A stretch of 64,000 nt of DNA from Bacillota bacterium (lineage in GTDB: Bacteria; Bacillota; Clostridia; Lachnospirales; CAG-274). The notes under the pieces were generated by a model. That model was not told the DNA's origin. It made no database searches and saw nothing but the letters and a program-made list of their open reading frames with translations. Position numbers and translations under genes: made by a program. Below, piece after piece: positions 7,866-15,465 of the stretch; positions within the stretch are counted from its first letter, which is position 1; every line of letters begins with the position of its first letter. The DNA lies in contig JAFYGI010000063.1 of NCBI GenBank assembly GCA_017543265.1, positions 1 through 64,000 of the forward strand, given 5' to 3'.

Positions 7866-10210
7866 CAGCGTTTAACTTCCTCCATAACATAGGCTTCCAC
7901 CTGGTCGCCTTCCTTAATGTCGTTGAATTTATTGAACAGCAGACCGCACTCGTAGCCCGCGTTTACCTCCTTGACATCGTCCTTGAAACGTCTTAATGTC
8001 GCAAGCTCGCCCTCGTATACAACTATACCGTCACGCACTATTCTTACCTTGGCGTTGCGCTGGAACTTGCCGTCGGTCACATACGAACCGCCGATAGTGC
8101 CTACGCCCGATGCCTTGAAAAGCTGTCTTATCTCTGCGTGGCCGATTATCTTTTCCTCGTAAACGGGGTCAAGCATACCCTTCATAGCCGCCGTTATATC
8201 CTCTATTGCGTTGTAGATAACGCGGTAAAGGCGTATATCGACCTTCTGGTCGTCCGCAACAGCCTTTGCCGATGCCTCGGGTCTTACGTTAAAGCCGATA
8301 ATAATGGCGTTTGATGCACTTGCAAGCATAACGTCCGACTCCGTAACGGCACCTACGCCGCCGTGGATGGTGCGTATGCGCACTTCCTCGTTGGAAAGCT
8401 TTTCAAGCGAGGAACGTACAGCCTCGACCGAGCCCTGTACATCGGCCTTGATAACGATATTAAGCTCTTTTATATTACCGCTTTGTATCTGGCTGAACAG
8501 ATCGTCCAGGCTGACTTTCTGCGGTGTCTGCTTTATCATGCTTTCGCGGTCTTTTGCGATAACGCTTTCAGCGACCTGTCTTGCGTGCTTTTCGCTTTGC
8601 GCAACATAGAACATATCGCCTGCGTGCGGTACCTCGTTAAGGCCGAGTATCTCAACGGGCATTGAAGGTCCTGCCTTCTTTACCTTTTGTCCCTTGTCGT
8701 TCATCATGGCACGGATACGGCCGTAAGCGCCGCCCGCAACTATCGGGTCGCCGACTTTGAGCGTACCGTCCTGCACAAGCACCGTGGCAACGGAGCCGCG
8801 TCCCTTGTCAAGCTGTGCCTCGATGATATTTCCCCTTGCACGTTTATTGGGATTAGCCTTTAATTCCTTAAGCTCGGCAACAAGAAGTATCATTTCAAGC
8901 AGCTGGTCGATACCCGATTTTTTAACAGCCGAAACGGGTACACAAATAGTCTCGCCGCCCCAGTCCTCGGATACAAGGCCGTATTCCACAAGCTCCTGCT
9001 TAACGCGGTCGGGGTTTGCGGAGGGCTTATCTATCTTGTTGATGGCTACTATTATCTCAACACCCGCAGCCTTTGCGTGGTTGATAGCCTCTATAGTCTG
9101 GGGCATAACACCGTCGTCTGCCGCAACCACAAGCACGGCGATATCCGTTACCTGCGCACCGCGCATTCTCATTGCGGTAAATGCCTCGTGACCGGGTGTA
9201 TCAAGGAAGGTGATAGGCTTGTTGTTTATGGCAACGGTATAAGCACCGATGTGCTGTGTGATGCCGCCCGCCTCCTTTGCTGTAACGCTTGAATGTCTGA
9301 TAGCATCGAGCAGGGATGTCTTGCCGTGGTCAACGTGACCCATAACAACTACAACGGGAGGTCTTTCCTTAAGGTCCTTGGGATCGTCCTCCACCTCCTT
9401 GAATTCCTCTTCAAGAAGGTCTATTTCCTCTGCCTTTTCAACGATAACGTCAAAATCCTCGCATACCTTTTCGGCAGTATCAAAATCTATCTCCTGGTTC
9501 ATGCTTGCCATAACGCCCTTTTTCATCAGCGCCATAACTATCTCGGAACCCGTTTTGCCTATCTTGTCGGCAAGCTCCTTTACGGTCACGGTGTCGCTTA
9601 TCTGTATCACCTTGATCTCGTCGTCTGCCGATACTTCCTCAACAACAGGTGCAGGCTGCTCCTGTGCCTTGTTTTTCTTGTTCTTTTTGTTTTTCTTGTT
9701 CTGCACGGGCTGAACATCCTGACGGATATCCTGCTTTTTGCCGCCGTGCTTTTTGTCGCCGTGCCTATTCTGCTGACCGTCGTCCTGCTGTCTTCTGTCG
9801 TCCTTTTTCCTTTGCTCCTGCTTTTTGCCCTCGGCCTTTCTGTTATCCTGCTTTTTCTCGGCAGGCTTGCCTTCCTTTGCCTTTACGGGCTTTGCATCGG
9901 TCTTTTCAGGCTTTTCGGTCTTTTCGGTCTTTACGGGCTTTCCCGGCTTTTCCGGTTTTTCGGCCTTTGCGGCAGGTGCCTTAGCGGGTGCTGCCTTTGG
10001 CTTTTTGGGCTGCACGGGCTTTTCTTCTTTCTGAGGTACTGCGGGCGTTCTGTAGCTTTTGTATATGCCCCTGAGCACCTTTACGGTCTTGTCATCAACA
10101 CCGCTCATATGGTTTTTAACGTCAACATCAAGCTCTATCAGCTTTTCAAGCAGCTCTCTGTTGGTAATATTAAATTCTTTTGCCAATTCGTGAACACGCA
10201 GTTTTGACAA
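7865..10210 (-). CDS. infB: Translation initiation factor IF-2
   Basis: A GTPase of 781 residues that delivers fMet-tRNA to the 30S subunit. The N-terminal IF2_N module ([21 protein letters not shown]) is followed by a long Lys/Glu/Pro-rich linker to about residue 195, a second IF2_N, and the G domain with [20 protein letters not shown] and NKIDKP. Domains II to IV follow. The start is taken as TTG at 10210, because GGAGG ends 8 bases ahead. A GTG at 10219 is in frame but lies inside the Shine-Dalgarno sequence. Confidence 0.96.
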   Translation of the reverse strand: MSKLRVHELAKEFNITNRELLEKLIELDVDVKNHMSGVDDKTVKVLRGIYKSYRTPAVPQKEEKPVQPKKPKAAPAKAPAAKAEKPEKPGKPVKTEKTEKPEKTDAKPVKAKEGKPAEKKQDNRKAEGKKQEQRKKDDRRQQDDGQQNRHGDKKHGGKKQDIRQDVQPVQNKKNKKNKKNKAQEQPAPVVEEVSADDEIKVIQISDTVTVKELADKIGKTGSEIVMALMKKGVMASMNQEIDFDTAEKVCEDFDVIVEKAEEIDLLEEEFKEVEDDPKDLKERPPVVVVMGHVDHGKTSLLDAIRHSSVTAKEAGGITQHIGAYTVAINNKPITFLDTPGHEAFTAMRMRGAQVTDIAVLVVAADDGVMPQTIEAINHAKAAGVEIIVAINKIDKPSANPDRVKQELVEYGLVSEDWGGETICVPVSAVKKSGIDQLLEMILLVAELKELKANPNKRARGNIIEAQLDKGRGSVATVLVQDGTLKVGDPIVAGGAYGRIRAMMNDKGQKVKKAGPSMPVEILGLNEVPHAGDMFYVAQSEKHARQVAESVIAKDRESMIKQTPQKVSLDDLFSQIQSGNIKELNIVIKADVQGSVEAVRSSLEKLSNEEVRIRTIHGGVGAVTESDVMLASASNAIIIGFNVRPEASAKAVADDQKVDIRLYRVIYNAIEDITAAMKGMLDPVYEEKIIGHAEIRQLFKASGVGTIGGSYVTDGKFQRNAKVRIVRDGIVVYEGELATLRRFKDDVKEVNAGYECGLLFNKFNDIKEGDQVEAYVMEEVKR

Positions 10211-10270
10211 ATTACCCACCTCCTTGATCGTTCCCGCACGGGTACGGGTCGGATACCTTGATATACAGGT

Positions 10271-10591
10271 TTATGACAAGGCGGGATCGGTCAGCTGCAA
10301 TATTCTTTGGGCAAAGCCATCGTTATCCGTCACGGCAAAGACCGCTTTATTTTCTTTGCCGACGGCATTGCTAAGATCCTGCTTGCTGCCATAAACAACA
10401 ACATTTACATTATAGTGATTGGATTTATTCAAAAATTTCTTTTTTGTATTTTCCGATGCATCCTGTGCTATTATGATAAGCTTTGCCCTTTTATCCTTAA
10501 CGGCAAGCTCCACGGCCTGTTCGCCCGAGACCATAAAGCCCGCTCTTTGGCAAAGCGACAGCATGGATGCGGTCTGTCTACTTATCTGCAT
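10271..10591 (-). CDS. ylxQ: L7Ae-family RNA-binding protein YlxQ
   Basis: A 106-residue L7Ae/L30e-like protein: LSLCQRAGFMVSGEQAVELAV, then KLIIIAQDASENTKKK and a hydrophobic VVVYGSKQDLSNAVGKE strand-helix. It probably binds K-turn RNA in ribosome assembly. The frame is open upstream to 10747, but that part is antisense-like and overlaps ylxR. The ATG at 10591, overlapping the ylxR stop by 14 bases, gives the normal family length. Order nusA-ylxR-ylxQ-infB is as in Bacillus. Confidence 0.9.
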   Translation of the reverse strand: MQISRQTASMLSLCQRAGFMVSGEQAVELAVKDKRAKLIIIAQDASENTKKKFLNKSNHYNVNVVVYGSKQDLSNAVGKENKAVFAVTDNDGFAQRILQLTDPALS

Positions 10592-10853
10592 TGCTTTCAA
10601 GCTCCGCACGAAGCCTGTCGTAGACTTCCTTAGGCACCGCACATTTAAAGCTGCGCTCCAGCCCCTTTGACTTATGCGCCTTTTCAAGGCAGTCAAGGTT
10701 GGGGCAGACATAAGCGCCTCTGCCCTGCATCTTGCCGGTAAAATCAAGCGAAAATACGCCGTCCTCGCTTCTGACGATGCGGATAAGCTCCTTTTTGCTT
10801 TTCATTTCGCGGCAGCCGGTACACTTTCTTAAAGGTACTTTTCTGTTTATCAT
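10578..10853 (-). CDS. ylxR: YlxR/DUF448 family nucleic-acid-binding protein
   Basis: A 91-residue YlxR protein. It carries the hallmark RKCTGCREMKSKKELIRIVR and the conserved GRGAYVCPNLDCLEKA segment with paired cysteines. In Bacillus, YlxR has been linked to RNase P and to regulation of many genes. It lies directly after nusA and overlaps ylxQ. Confidence 0.93.
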   Translation of the reverse strand: MINRKVPLRKCTGCREMKSKKELIRIVRSEDGVFSLDFTGKMQGRGAYVCPNLDCLEKAHKSKGLERSFKCAVPKEVYDRLRAELESNADK

Positions 10854-10864
10854 AAGTCAATACC

Positions 10865-12046
10865 TCAATCGACGCTTTCGGATGCTTCCTCGGCGGTCTC
10901 TGCGGCAGCCTCCTCAACAGCCTCATCGACTGTTTCCTCTGCCGTATCGGTATTATCGGGAAGCTCCTCGTCGTCGGGCACCGCAAGCGCCTCCTCTTCT
11001 TCCAGAAGCTTCGCCTGTGTCTGCGACTTGATATCCACCTTCCAGCCCGTAAGCTTTGCGGCAAGACGAACATTCTGTCCCTCCTTGCCTATGGCAAGCG
11101 AAAGCTGATTGTCGGGCACTACCACCCTTGCGGAATGCTCCTCCTCGTTGATTATATCAACGGAAATTACCTCTGCGGGGTTAAGCGCCGATGCAATAAA
11201 CTTTTTGGGATCCTCGTTCCAGGGAACGATATCTATTTTTTCGCCCTTAAGCTCGTTTACGACCGCATTTACTCTTGCGCCGTTTTTACCGACACAGGCA
11301 CCTACGGGATCCACCGACTCGTTTTGTGAGTAAACGGCCATTTTGGAGCGTGAGCCCGCCTCTCTTGCGATGCTCTTTATCTCGACCGTGCCGTCCTTTA
11401 CCTCGGGCATCTCCAGCTCGAACAGACGCTTTACAAGCTCATAATGTGTGCGTGATACCGTTATCTGCGGACCCTTTGTTGTCTGACGTACCTCCATGAT
11501 ATATACCTTTATCCTGTCGTCAAAGTTGTAGGTCTCGCCGGGTATCTGCTCGTTGAGCGGAAGCACCGCCTCATACTTGCCAAGCGCAACTATAACATTT
11601 TTTCTTTCGGTGCGCTGTACTATGGCCGTATCTATCTCGCGTTCCTTTTGTATAAATTCGTTGTATATCTTTTCTCTTTCCGCCTCGCGTATCTTTTGCA
11701 CAACGACCTGCTTTGCGGTCTGTGCCGATATCCTGCCGAAGTTTTTGGGAGTGATCTCAAAGTCGATAAAATCGCCTATCTCGTAAGCGGGGTTTATAAG
11801 CTTTGCATCCTCCAGCGCGATCTCAAGGAAACCGTCGTATTCATCCTCTACGACCTCCTTGCGTGCAAATACCTTTATCTCGCCGGTCTCTCTGTTGATA
11901 TCGACATGGATATTGTCCGAAGTACCGTAATTTTTCTTGCAGGCAAAAACGAGTGATGCCTCTATCGCCTCGAAAATCACTTCCTTGTCGATGCCTTTTT
12001 CCTTTTCGATAAGATCAAGAGCCTTGATCAGTTCTCGGCTGTCCAT
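10865..12046 (-). CDS. nusA: Transcription termination/antitermination factor NusA
   Basis: A 393-residue NusA that binds RNA polymerase and nascent RNA to modulate pausing and termination. Order of domains: N-terminal RNAP-binding domain (1-125), S1 domain (about 130-200), KH1 and KH2 (about 200-345; GACVGKNGARVNAVVNEL and IGKEGQNVRLAAKLTGW). It ends in an acidic Glu/Ala-rich tail and has no C-terminal acidic repeats of the E. coli type, as usual in Firmicutes. GGAGG precedes the ATG. Confidence 0.96.
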   Translation of the reverse strand: MDSRELIKALDLIEKEKGIDKEVIFEAIEASLVFACKKNYGTSDNIHVDINRETGEIKVFARKEVVEDEYDGFLEIALEDAKLINPAYEIGDFIDFEITPKNFGRISAQTAKQVVVQKIREAEREKIYNEFIQKEREIDTAIVQRTERKNVIVALGKYEAVLPLNEQIPGETYNFDDRIKVYIMEVRQTTKGPQITVSRTHYELVKRLFELEMPEVKDGTVEIKSIAREAGSRSKMAVYSQNESVDPVGACVGKNGARVNAVVNELKGEKIDIVPWNEDPKKFIASALNPAEVISVDIINEEEHSARVVVPDNQLSLAIGKEGQNVRLAAKLTGWKVDIKSQTQAKLLEEEEALAVPDDEELPDNTDTAEETVDEAVEEAAAETAEEASESVD

Positions 12047-12070
12047 TTTAGTTTTTATCCTCCTTTAAAA

Positions 12071-12529
12071 TCAAAATCTTACGGCAAGTCTGGTGGAAGC
12101 AACGTCCTTTTTGTCAAAGGACATTTCCCCGTCCACCGTGTTGATGACCACTTTACCGTCGGCAAGGGCAACAAGTGCGCCTTCAAACTGCTTTACGCCG
12201 TCCACGGGCTTAAACAGCTTTACCTCGACATCCCTGCCTTTGTACTTAATATACTCGTGATCTCTTTTGAGTATTCTGTCTATACCGGGGGAGCTTACCT
12301 CCAGTATATAAGGCTTATCCGTAATATCCTCGGGCAGCTTTTCATCCAGCGCCCTGCTGACAAGCTCGCATTCGTCTATGGAAACGCCGCCCTCCTTGTC
12401 GATATACAGCCTTAAAAAGAGACCTGCGCCCTCCTTTACGAACTCACAGTCCACAAATTCCAGACCGTTTTGCTGAAGGATAGGCATTGACAGCTTTTCT
12501 GTCAGCGCGACTATCTCCTTTGCCTGCAT
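12071..12529 (-). CDS. rimP: Ribosome maturation factor RimP
   Basis: A 152-residue RimP needed for 30S assembly. The signature region VDCEFVKEGAGLFLRLYIDKEGGVSIDECE (split here as VDCEFVKEGAG and LRLYIDKEGGVSIDECE) and ILEVSSPGIDRIL are present, followed by a C-terminal SH3-like fold. It is the first gene of the translation/transcription operon, with an AAAGGATG ribosome site and a promoter about 120 bases upstream. Confidence 0.95.
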   Translation of the reverse strand: MQAKEIVALTEKLSMPILQQNGLEFVDCEFVKEGAGLFLRLYIDKEGGVSIDECELVSRALDEKLPEDITDKPYILEVSSPGIDRILKRDHEYIKYKGRDVEVKLFKPVDGVKQFEGALVALADGKVVINTVDGEMSFDKKDVASTRLAVRF

Positions 12530-12606
12530 TGTATCATCCTTTCCGTATAAATGCCTTTATATAGGCCAAAGCGCATAAAAGCGCCGAATTTCCCGTAGCA
12601 TAAAAG

Positions 12607-12629
12607 TAGAGTGGGCATAACCCACTCTA
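12607..12629 (-). promoter_or_regulatory. Leader hairpin upstream of rimP-nusA
   Basis: TAGAGTGGG (12607-12615) pairs perfectly with CCCACTCTA (12621-12629) around a 5-base loop. It lies within the first 40 bases of the predicted rimP transcript and is followed on the minus strand by CTTTTATG, a short U-run. It could be an attenuator that NusA itself responds to, or simply a 5' stabilising hairpin. Confidence 0.5.
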
Positions 12630-12653
12630 TCCTAAACAACGTTAACTATTGGT

Positions 12654-12682
12654 ATTATAACATATAAAAAACTATATTTCAA
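12654..12682 (-). promoter_or_regulatory. Sigma-A promoter of the rimP-nusA-infB operon
   Basis: On the minus strand TTGAAA (12682-12677) and TATAAT (12659-12654) are separated by exactly 17 bases. Transcription would start near 12647, about 118 bases before rimP. Confidence 0.85.
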
Positions 12683-12833
12683 GTGTTTTGTTGTATTTTT
12701 TTCCTTTTATATGGCGCCGTGCAATATGGCGGGTATTTACGGCTGAATAATTTTGCATTATTGCCTTGCCAAGCCGAAAAAACGGGTGTAAAATAATAAT
12801 ATAAAAATTTTTTTAAATTTTTTGAAAATTTTT

Positions 12834-12848
12834 CCGACACTTTGTCGG
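12834..12848 (+). promoter_or_regulatory. Palindrome in the ECF sigma promoter region
   Basis: CCGAC (12834-12838), five bases, GTCGG (12844-12848), about 37 bases before the sigma ATG, followed by TTTCGATTG and TATTATAAG. No standard TTGACA at the right distance is seen, so this may be the -35 zone of an autoregulated ECF promoter or an operator. Confidence 0.4.
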
Positions 12849-12884
12849 TTTCGATTGTATTATAAGTGAAAGGAGGGCAAAAAG

Positions 12885-13373
12885 ATGAAAAAGCCTATGA
12901 CGGAAGAAAGAATAACGCAGATATATGAACGGCACAAGCTGACGGTTTACCGTGTATGCTTTACATATATGAAAAACGCATCCGACACCGAGGATGCCGT
13001 TTCCGACACATTTATACAGATGATAAAGGCAAATCCCGATTTTCAGAGCGAGGAACACGAAAAGGCATGGCTGATACGCACGGCATCAAATATATGCAAA
13101 AACGTGCTGAGAAGCTGGTGGCGAAAGCGCACGAGCCTGGACGAGGTACAGGAGACCGAGGCCCCGCCCGCACCGACAAACGACGTTTTAACTGCCGTAA
13201 GGGATCTGCCCGACAAGCTTAAAAATGTGGTCTATATGTATTACTACGAGGGTTATTCCTCCGTCGAGATAGCGAAGGCCCTCTTCAGACCGCAGTCCAC
13301 AATAAGGAATTATCTGCATGATGCCAGAAAGATATTAAAAGAAAAACTTGGAGGTGATTTTAATGAAGAATAA
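12885..13373 (+). CDS. ECF-type RNA polymerase sigma factor
   Basis: A 162-residue sigma-70 family factor with only regions 2 and 4. Region 2 (about 10-75) reads YERHKLTVYRVCFTYMKN, DTEDAVSDTFIQMIK and AWLIRTASNICKN. Region 4 (about 105-157) has LPDKLKNVVYMYYYEGYSSVEIA and the recognition helix QSTIRNYLHDARKIL. GGAGGG precedes the ATG. It heads a rightward operon and overlaps the next gene, a small membrane protein that may be its anti-sigma factor. Its likely targets are its own promoter and the lipid genes downstream. Confidence 0.92.
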   Translation: MKKPMTEERITQIYERHKLTVYRVCFTYMKNASDTEDAVSDTFIQMIKANPDFQSEEHEKAWLIRTASNICKNVLRSWWRKRTSLDEVQETEAPPAPTNDVLTAVRDLPDKLKNVVYMYYYEGYSSVEIAKALFRPQSTIRNYLHDARKILKEKLGGDFNEE

Positions 13374-13596
13374 CCTTATCACAGAGGCATATGACCTTGT
13401 AAGACCCTCATCCGATGCCGACGAAAGGATGCTTGCCGAGATACTCAGCTTCAGCCGCGATTATTTAAAAAGGAAAAACCGCACGGCATCTGCCGTAAAA
13501 ATGTTTGCATCCGTTGCAGCCTGCTTTTTGTTTGTGTTTGCGGCTGTAAGATTTTTCGGCATAGACATTGCATCCCTGCAAAACAAGATAAACTAA
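13363..13596 (+). CDS. Small single-pass membrane protein, candidate anti-sigma factor
   Basis: A 77-residue protein starting at the ATG inside the sigma factor's last codons, preceded by GGAGGTGATTTTA. Residues 1-45 are a charged, helical cytoplasmic part (AYDLVRPSSDADERMLAEIL). A membrane helix follows at about 48-67 (FASVAACFLFVFAAVRFF), and only about 10 residues lie beyond it. Overlap with the sigma gene and topology suggest an anti-sigma factor, but it lacks a ZAS zinc motif and has almost no sensor domain, so this is inference. Confidence 0.65.
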   Translation: MKNNLITEAYDLVRPSSDADERMLAEILSFSRDYLKRKNRTASAVKMFASVAACFLFVFAAVRFFGIDIASLQNKIN

Positions 13597-13609
13597 AGAG
13601 GTGACAGAC

Positions 13610-13969
13610 ATGAAAAACGCGACCTTCGGCGCAAGCTTTAAAACCGCATTCAAGGGCATATTGTATGCCTTTGCGCATGAAAAAAATTTCAGATACTACT
13701 TTTACAACTTTTCTGCGGCACTTTTGATAAACCTTTTGATACGGGTGCCGATATACTGCCATCTTTATTATATGCTCACGGTCGCGGGTGTCTGCTCTGC
13801 GGAGTGCATGAACACGGCCATGGAGCATATGGCTGATTTTGTATGCCCCGAATTCAACAAAATAATAGGCGCACTCAAGGACATGGCGGCGGCAGCCGTT
13901 TTATGGTGGGGTCTCGCCTTTTACATCGGTGAAGGAGCTATGGTGCTGAAATGGATATTCTGCTTGTAA
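13610..13969 (+). CDS. DgkA-family lipid kinase (diacylglycerol/undecaprenol kinase)
   Basis: A 119-residue three-helix membrane kinase of the DgkA/undecaprenol kinase family. It has FKTAFKGILYAFAHEKNFR at the N-terminus, the family core AECMNTAMEHMAD with catalytic and metal-binding glutamates, and the terminal GALKDMAAAAVL segment. It would phosphorylate a lipid alcohol with ATP at the membrane. In Gram-positives the usual substrate is undecaprenol; the neighbours (CarS, UbiA) suggest another prenyl or ether lipid. ATG at 13610 has a GAGGTG site; an in-frame GTG at 13601 lies inside that site. It overlaps the next gene by 19 bases. Confidence 0.85.
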   Translation: MKNATFGASFKTAFKGILYAFAHEKNFRYYFYNFSAALLINLLIRVPIYCHLYYMLTVAGVCSAECMNTAMEHMADFVCPEFNKIIGALKDMAAAAVLWWGLAFYIGEGAMVLKWIFCL

Positions 13970-14505
13970 CGATAATGCCCGTCATACTCGGCGGCATATT
14001 CAATATGCTTTTTTGCAAAACAAACTTTTACCGTGCGCACAACGCCCCCATCGACGGCGGCAGGACTTTAGGCGACGGCAAAAGGATATTCGGCGAAAAC
14101 AAGACCTTTGCGGGCTTTGCGGGCATGATAGTCTTTTGCATGATATTTCAGGTCTTAACGGGACTTGTATGCAGCGTATCCTCACTTTCAAGCGAGCTTT
14201 ACACGCACCATGCAAACACGCTTATATTCAACCTGTACACGGGCTTTTTGCTCGGCTTTGCCTATATGATATGCGAGCTTCCAAACAGCTATGTAAAGCG
14301 CAGGCTCGATATAAGCCCCGGCAAAACACGCTCCCCGCTGTCTTTTGTTATCGACCAGATAGACTCCGTAATAGGCGTTGCCTTTGTTATATGCCTGTTT
14401 TCGGGTCTTTGGCAGCACTATTTTATGTATATCGTGCTTGGCGGGGCAATACACATAGCCGTAAATTTTGTACTGTATCGGCTTAAAATAAGGCGGGATC
14501 CGTAA
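13951..14505 (+). CDS. CarS-like CDP-lipid synthase (DUF46/CDP-archaeol synthase family)
   Basis: A 184-residue membrane protein with at least four hydrophobic segments. It has the DUF46/CarS signature LGDGKRIFGENKTFAGF at about residues 32-48, then PNSYVKRRLDISPGKTR and IDQIDSVIG. CarS moves CMP from CTP to the phosphate of a dialkyl glycerol lipid; CdsA is its bacterial cousin, but the GENKT motif and short length fit CarS. The bacterial substrate is unknown. The neighbouring lipid kinase could make the lipid phosphate it needs and UbiA could build the prenyl lipid. AAGGAG lies 13 bases upstream of the ATG. Confidence 0.8.
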   Translation: MDILLVTIMPVILGGIFNMLFCKTNFYRAHNAPIDGGRTLGDGKRIFGENKTFAGFAGMIVFCMIFQVLTGLVCSVSSLSSELYTHHANTLIFNLYTGFLLGFAYMICELPNSYVKRRLDISPGKTRSPLSFVIDQIDSVIGVAFVICLFSGLWQHYFMYIVLGGAIHIAVNFVLYRLKIRRDP

Positions 14506-14543
14506 TACCCGTTTACACAGACAGTTAAAATGAGGTGATAAAA

Positions 14544-15452
14544 ATGACGGCTTCTATAAAAAGACTTAATATATATTTTAAAGAAATGTACCCCATAATA
14601 CCGAGAATTGTTCTGGGCGGGCTTTTGTTTTTTGAGATATACTTTATCGTGCTTTTAAACCACGGTGTAACAAGCTTTGACATAGGCGCGGGCGAATGTG
14701 TGGGCGCATTTACGGTGTTCAGCTTTTTATGCTGGCTGCGCATTGCCGATGACTTTAAGGATTACGAGCTGGACTGCCGCCTGTTTGCACACCGCCCGCT
14801 CCCGTCGGGCAGAACGACAAAAACGGATCTGGCTGTTTTTGTAAGCCTGCTTATTGCGCTTACATTGGCACTTAATTTTGTTTTTATGAATAATTTTATT
14901 TTCTGCATAATTTTGTATACCTACGGCAGTCTTATGGCGATATGGTTCTTCCAGAAGCACAAAATACAAAAATCCCTGCCATTGGCGCTGCTTACGCACA
15001 ACCCCGTGCAGATAATAATGAATATATACATAATAAGCTATGTCGTTATAAAATACGGCATACGCCCCTTTGACCTGACCAACTGCCTTGCGGTAATGAC
15101 ACTTTACTTTCCCGCCCTTATATGGGAGGTATCGCGCAAGATACGCGCACCAAAGGACGAGACAGAATATGTCACCTACTCCAAGCTTTTCGGCTACAAA
15201 AAAAGCGTGGATTTTGTCTTTATAATGACATGGGCGGATATTATAACCAATTTTATACTGGTGTGGAATTTGAATAAGCTTTCCGTAATAGCGCTTTTGA
15301 TAAATGTGCTGTGGATGAGCGCAAAGTTTATTGAATTCAAGAAAGATCCTACCGTTTACAAGCTGGTCGATAAGGTGGAAAAATACACCTACATACAGGA
15401 AAGCCTGATGATACTGACGGTTGCAACATATTTACTGGGGTGGACGATATAA
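14544..15452 (+). CDS. UbiA-family prenyltransferase
   Basis: A 302-residue integral membrane protein with about eight to nine hydrophobic helices. The first Asp-rich motif is clear (RIADDFKDYELDCRLFAHRP, about residues 69-88, the NDxxDxxxD position). The second is the divergent KIRAPKDETEYVTYSKLFG near residue 218. UbiA enzymes join a polyprenyl diphosphate to an aromatic or glycerol-based acceptor. The neighbouring CarS homologue points to a prenylglycerol-like acceptor (as in archaeal DGGGP synthase), but this is inference. The start ATG has GAGGTG seven bases before it. Confidence 0.85.
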   Translation: MTASIKRLNIYFKEMYPIIPRIVLGGLLFFEIYFIVLLNHGVTSFDIGAGECVGAFTVFSFLCWLRIADDFKDYELDCRLFAHRPLPSGRTTKTDLAVFVSLLIALTLALNFVFMNNFIFCIILYTYGSLMAIWFFQKHKIQKSLPLALLTHNPVQIIMNIYIISYVVIKYGIRPFDLTNCLAVMTLYFPALIWEVSRKIRAPKDETEYVTYSKLFGYKKSVDFVFIMTWADIITNFILVWNLNKLSVIALLINVLWMSAKFIEFKKDPTVYKLVDKVEKYTYIQESLMILTVATYLLGWTI

Positions 15453-15465
15453 TGAGGTGATACGC

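Larger units (their letters stand above)
12530..12884. other. 355-base divergent intergenic region between rimP and the ECF sigma gene
   Basis: Holds the rimP promoter (12654-12682), its leader with a 9-bp hairpin (12607-12629), an AT-rich central stretch, and a CCGAC-N5-GTCGG palindrome (12834-12848) in the sigma factor's own promoter region. No coding sequence is seen. Confidence 0.7.

Noticed and set aside
9293-10207. Long rightward open frame opposite infB
   Set aside because: It is antisense to the Lys/Glu/Pro-rich IF-2 linker, has extreme Leu/Phe/Cys composition, and lacks a ribosome site; it arises from the codon bias of infB.
10591-10747. N-terminal extension of ylxQ
   Set aside because: The extension overlaps ylxR in another frame, is unlike L7Ae proteins and makes the protein too long.
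12560-12612. Two GCATAAAAG copies as a direct repeat element
   Set aside because: Only nine bases, AT-rich and without further copies; likely chance.
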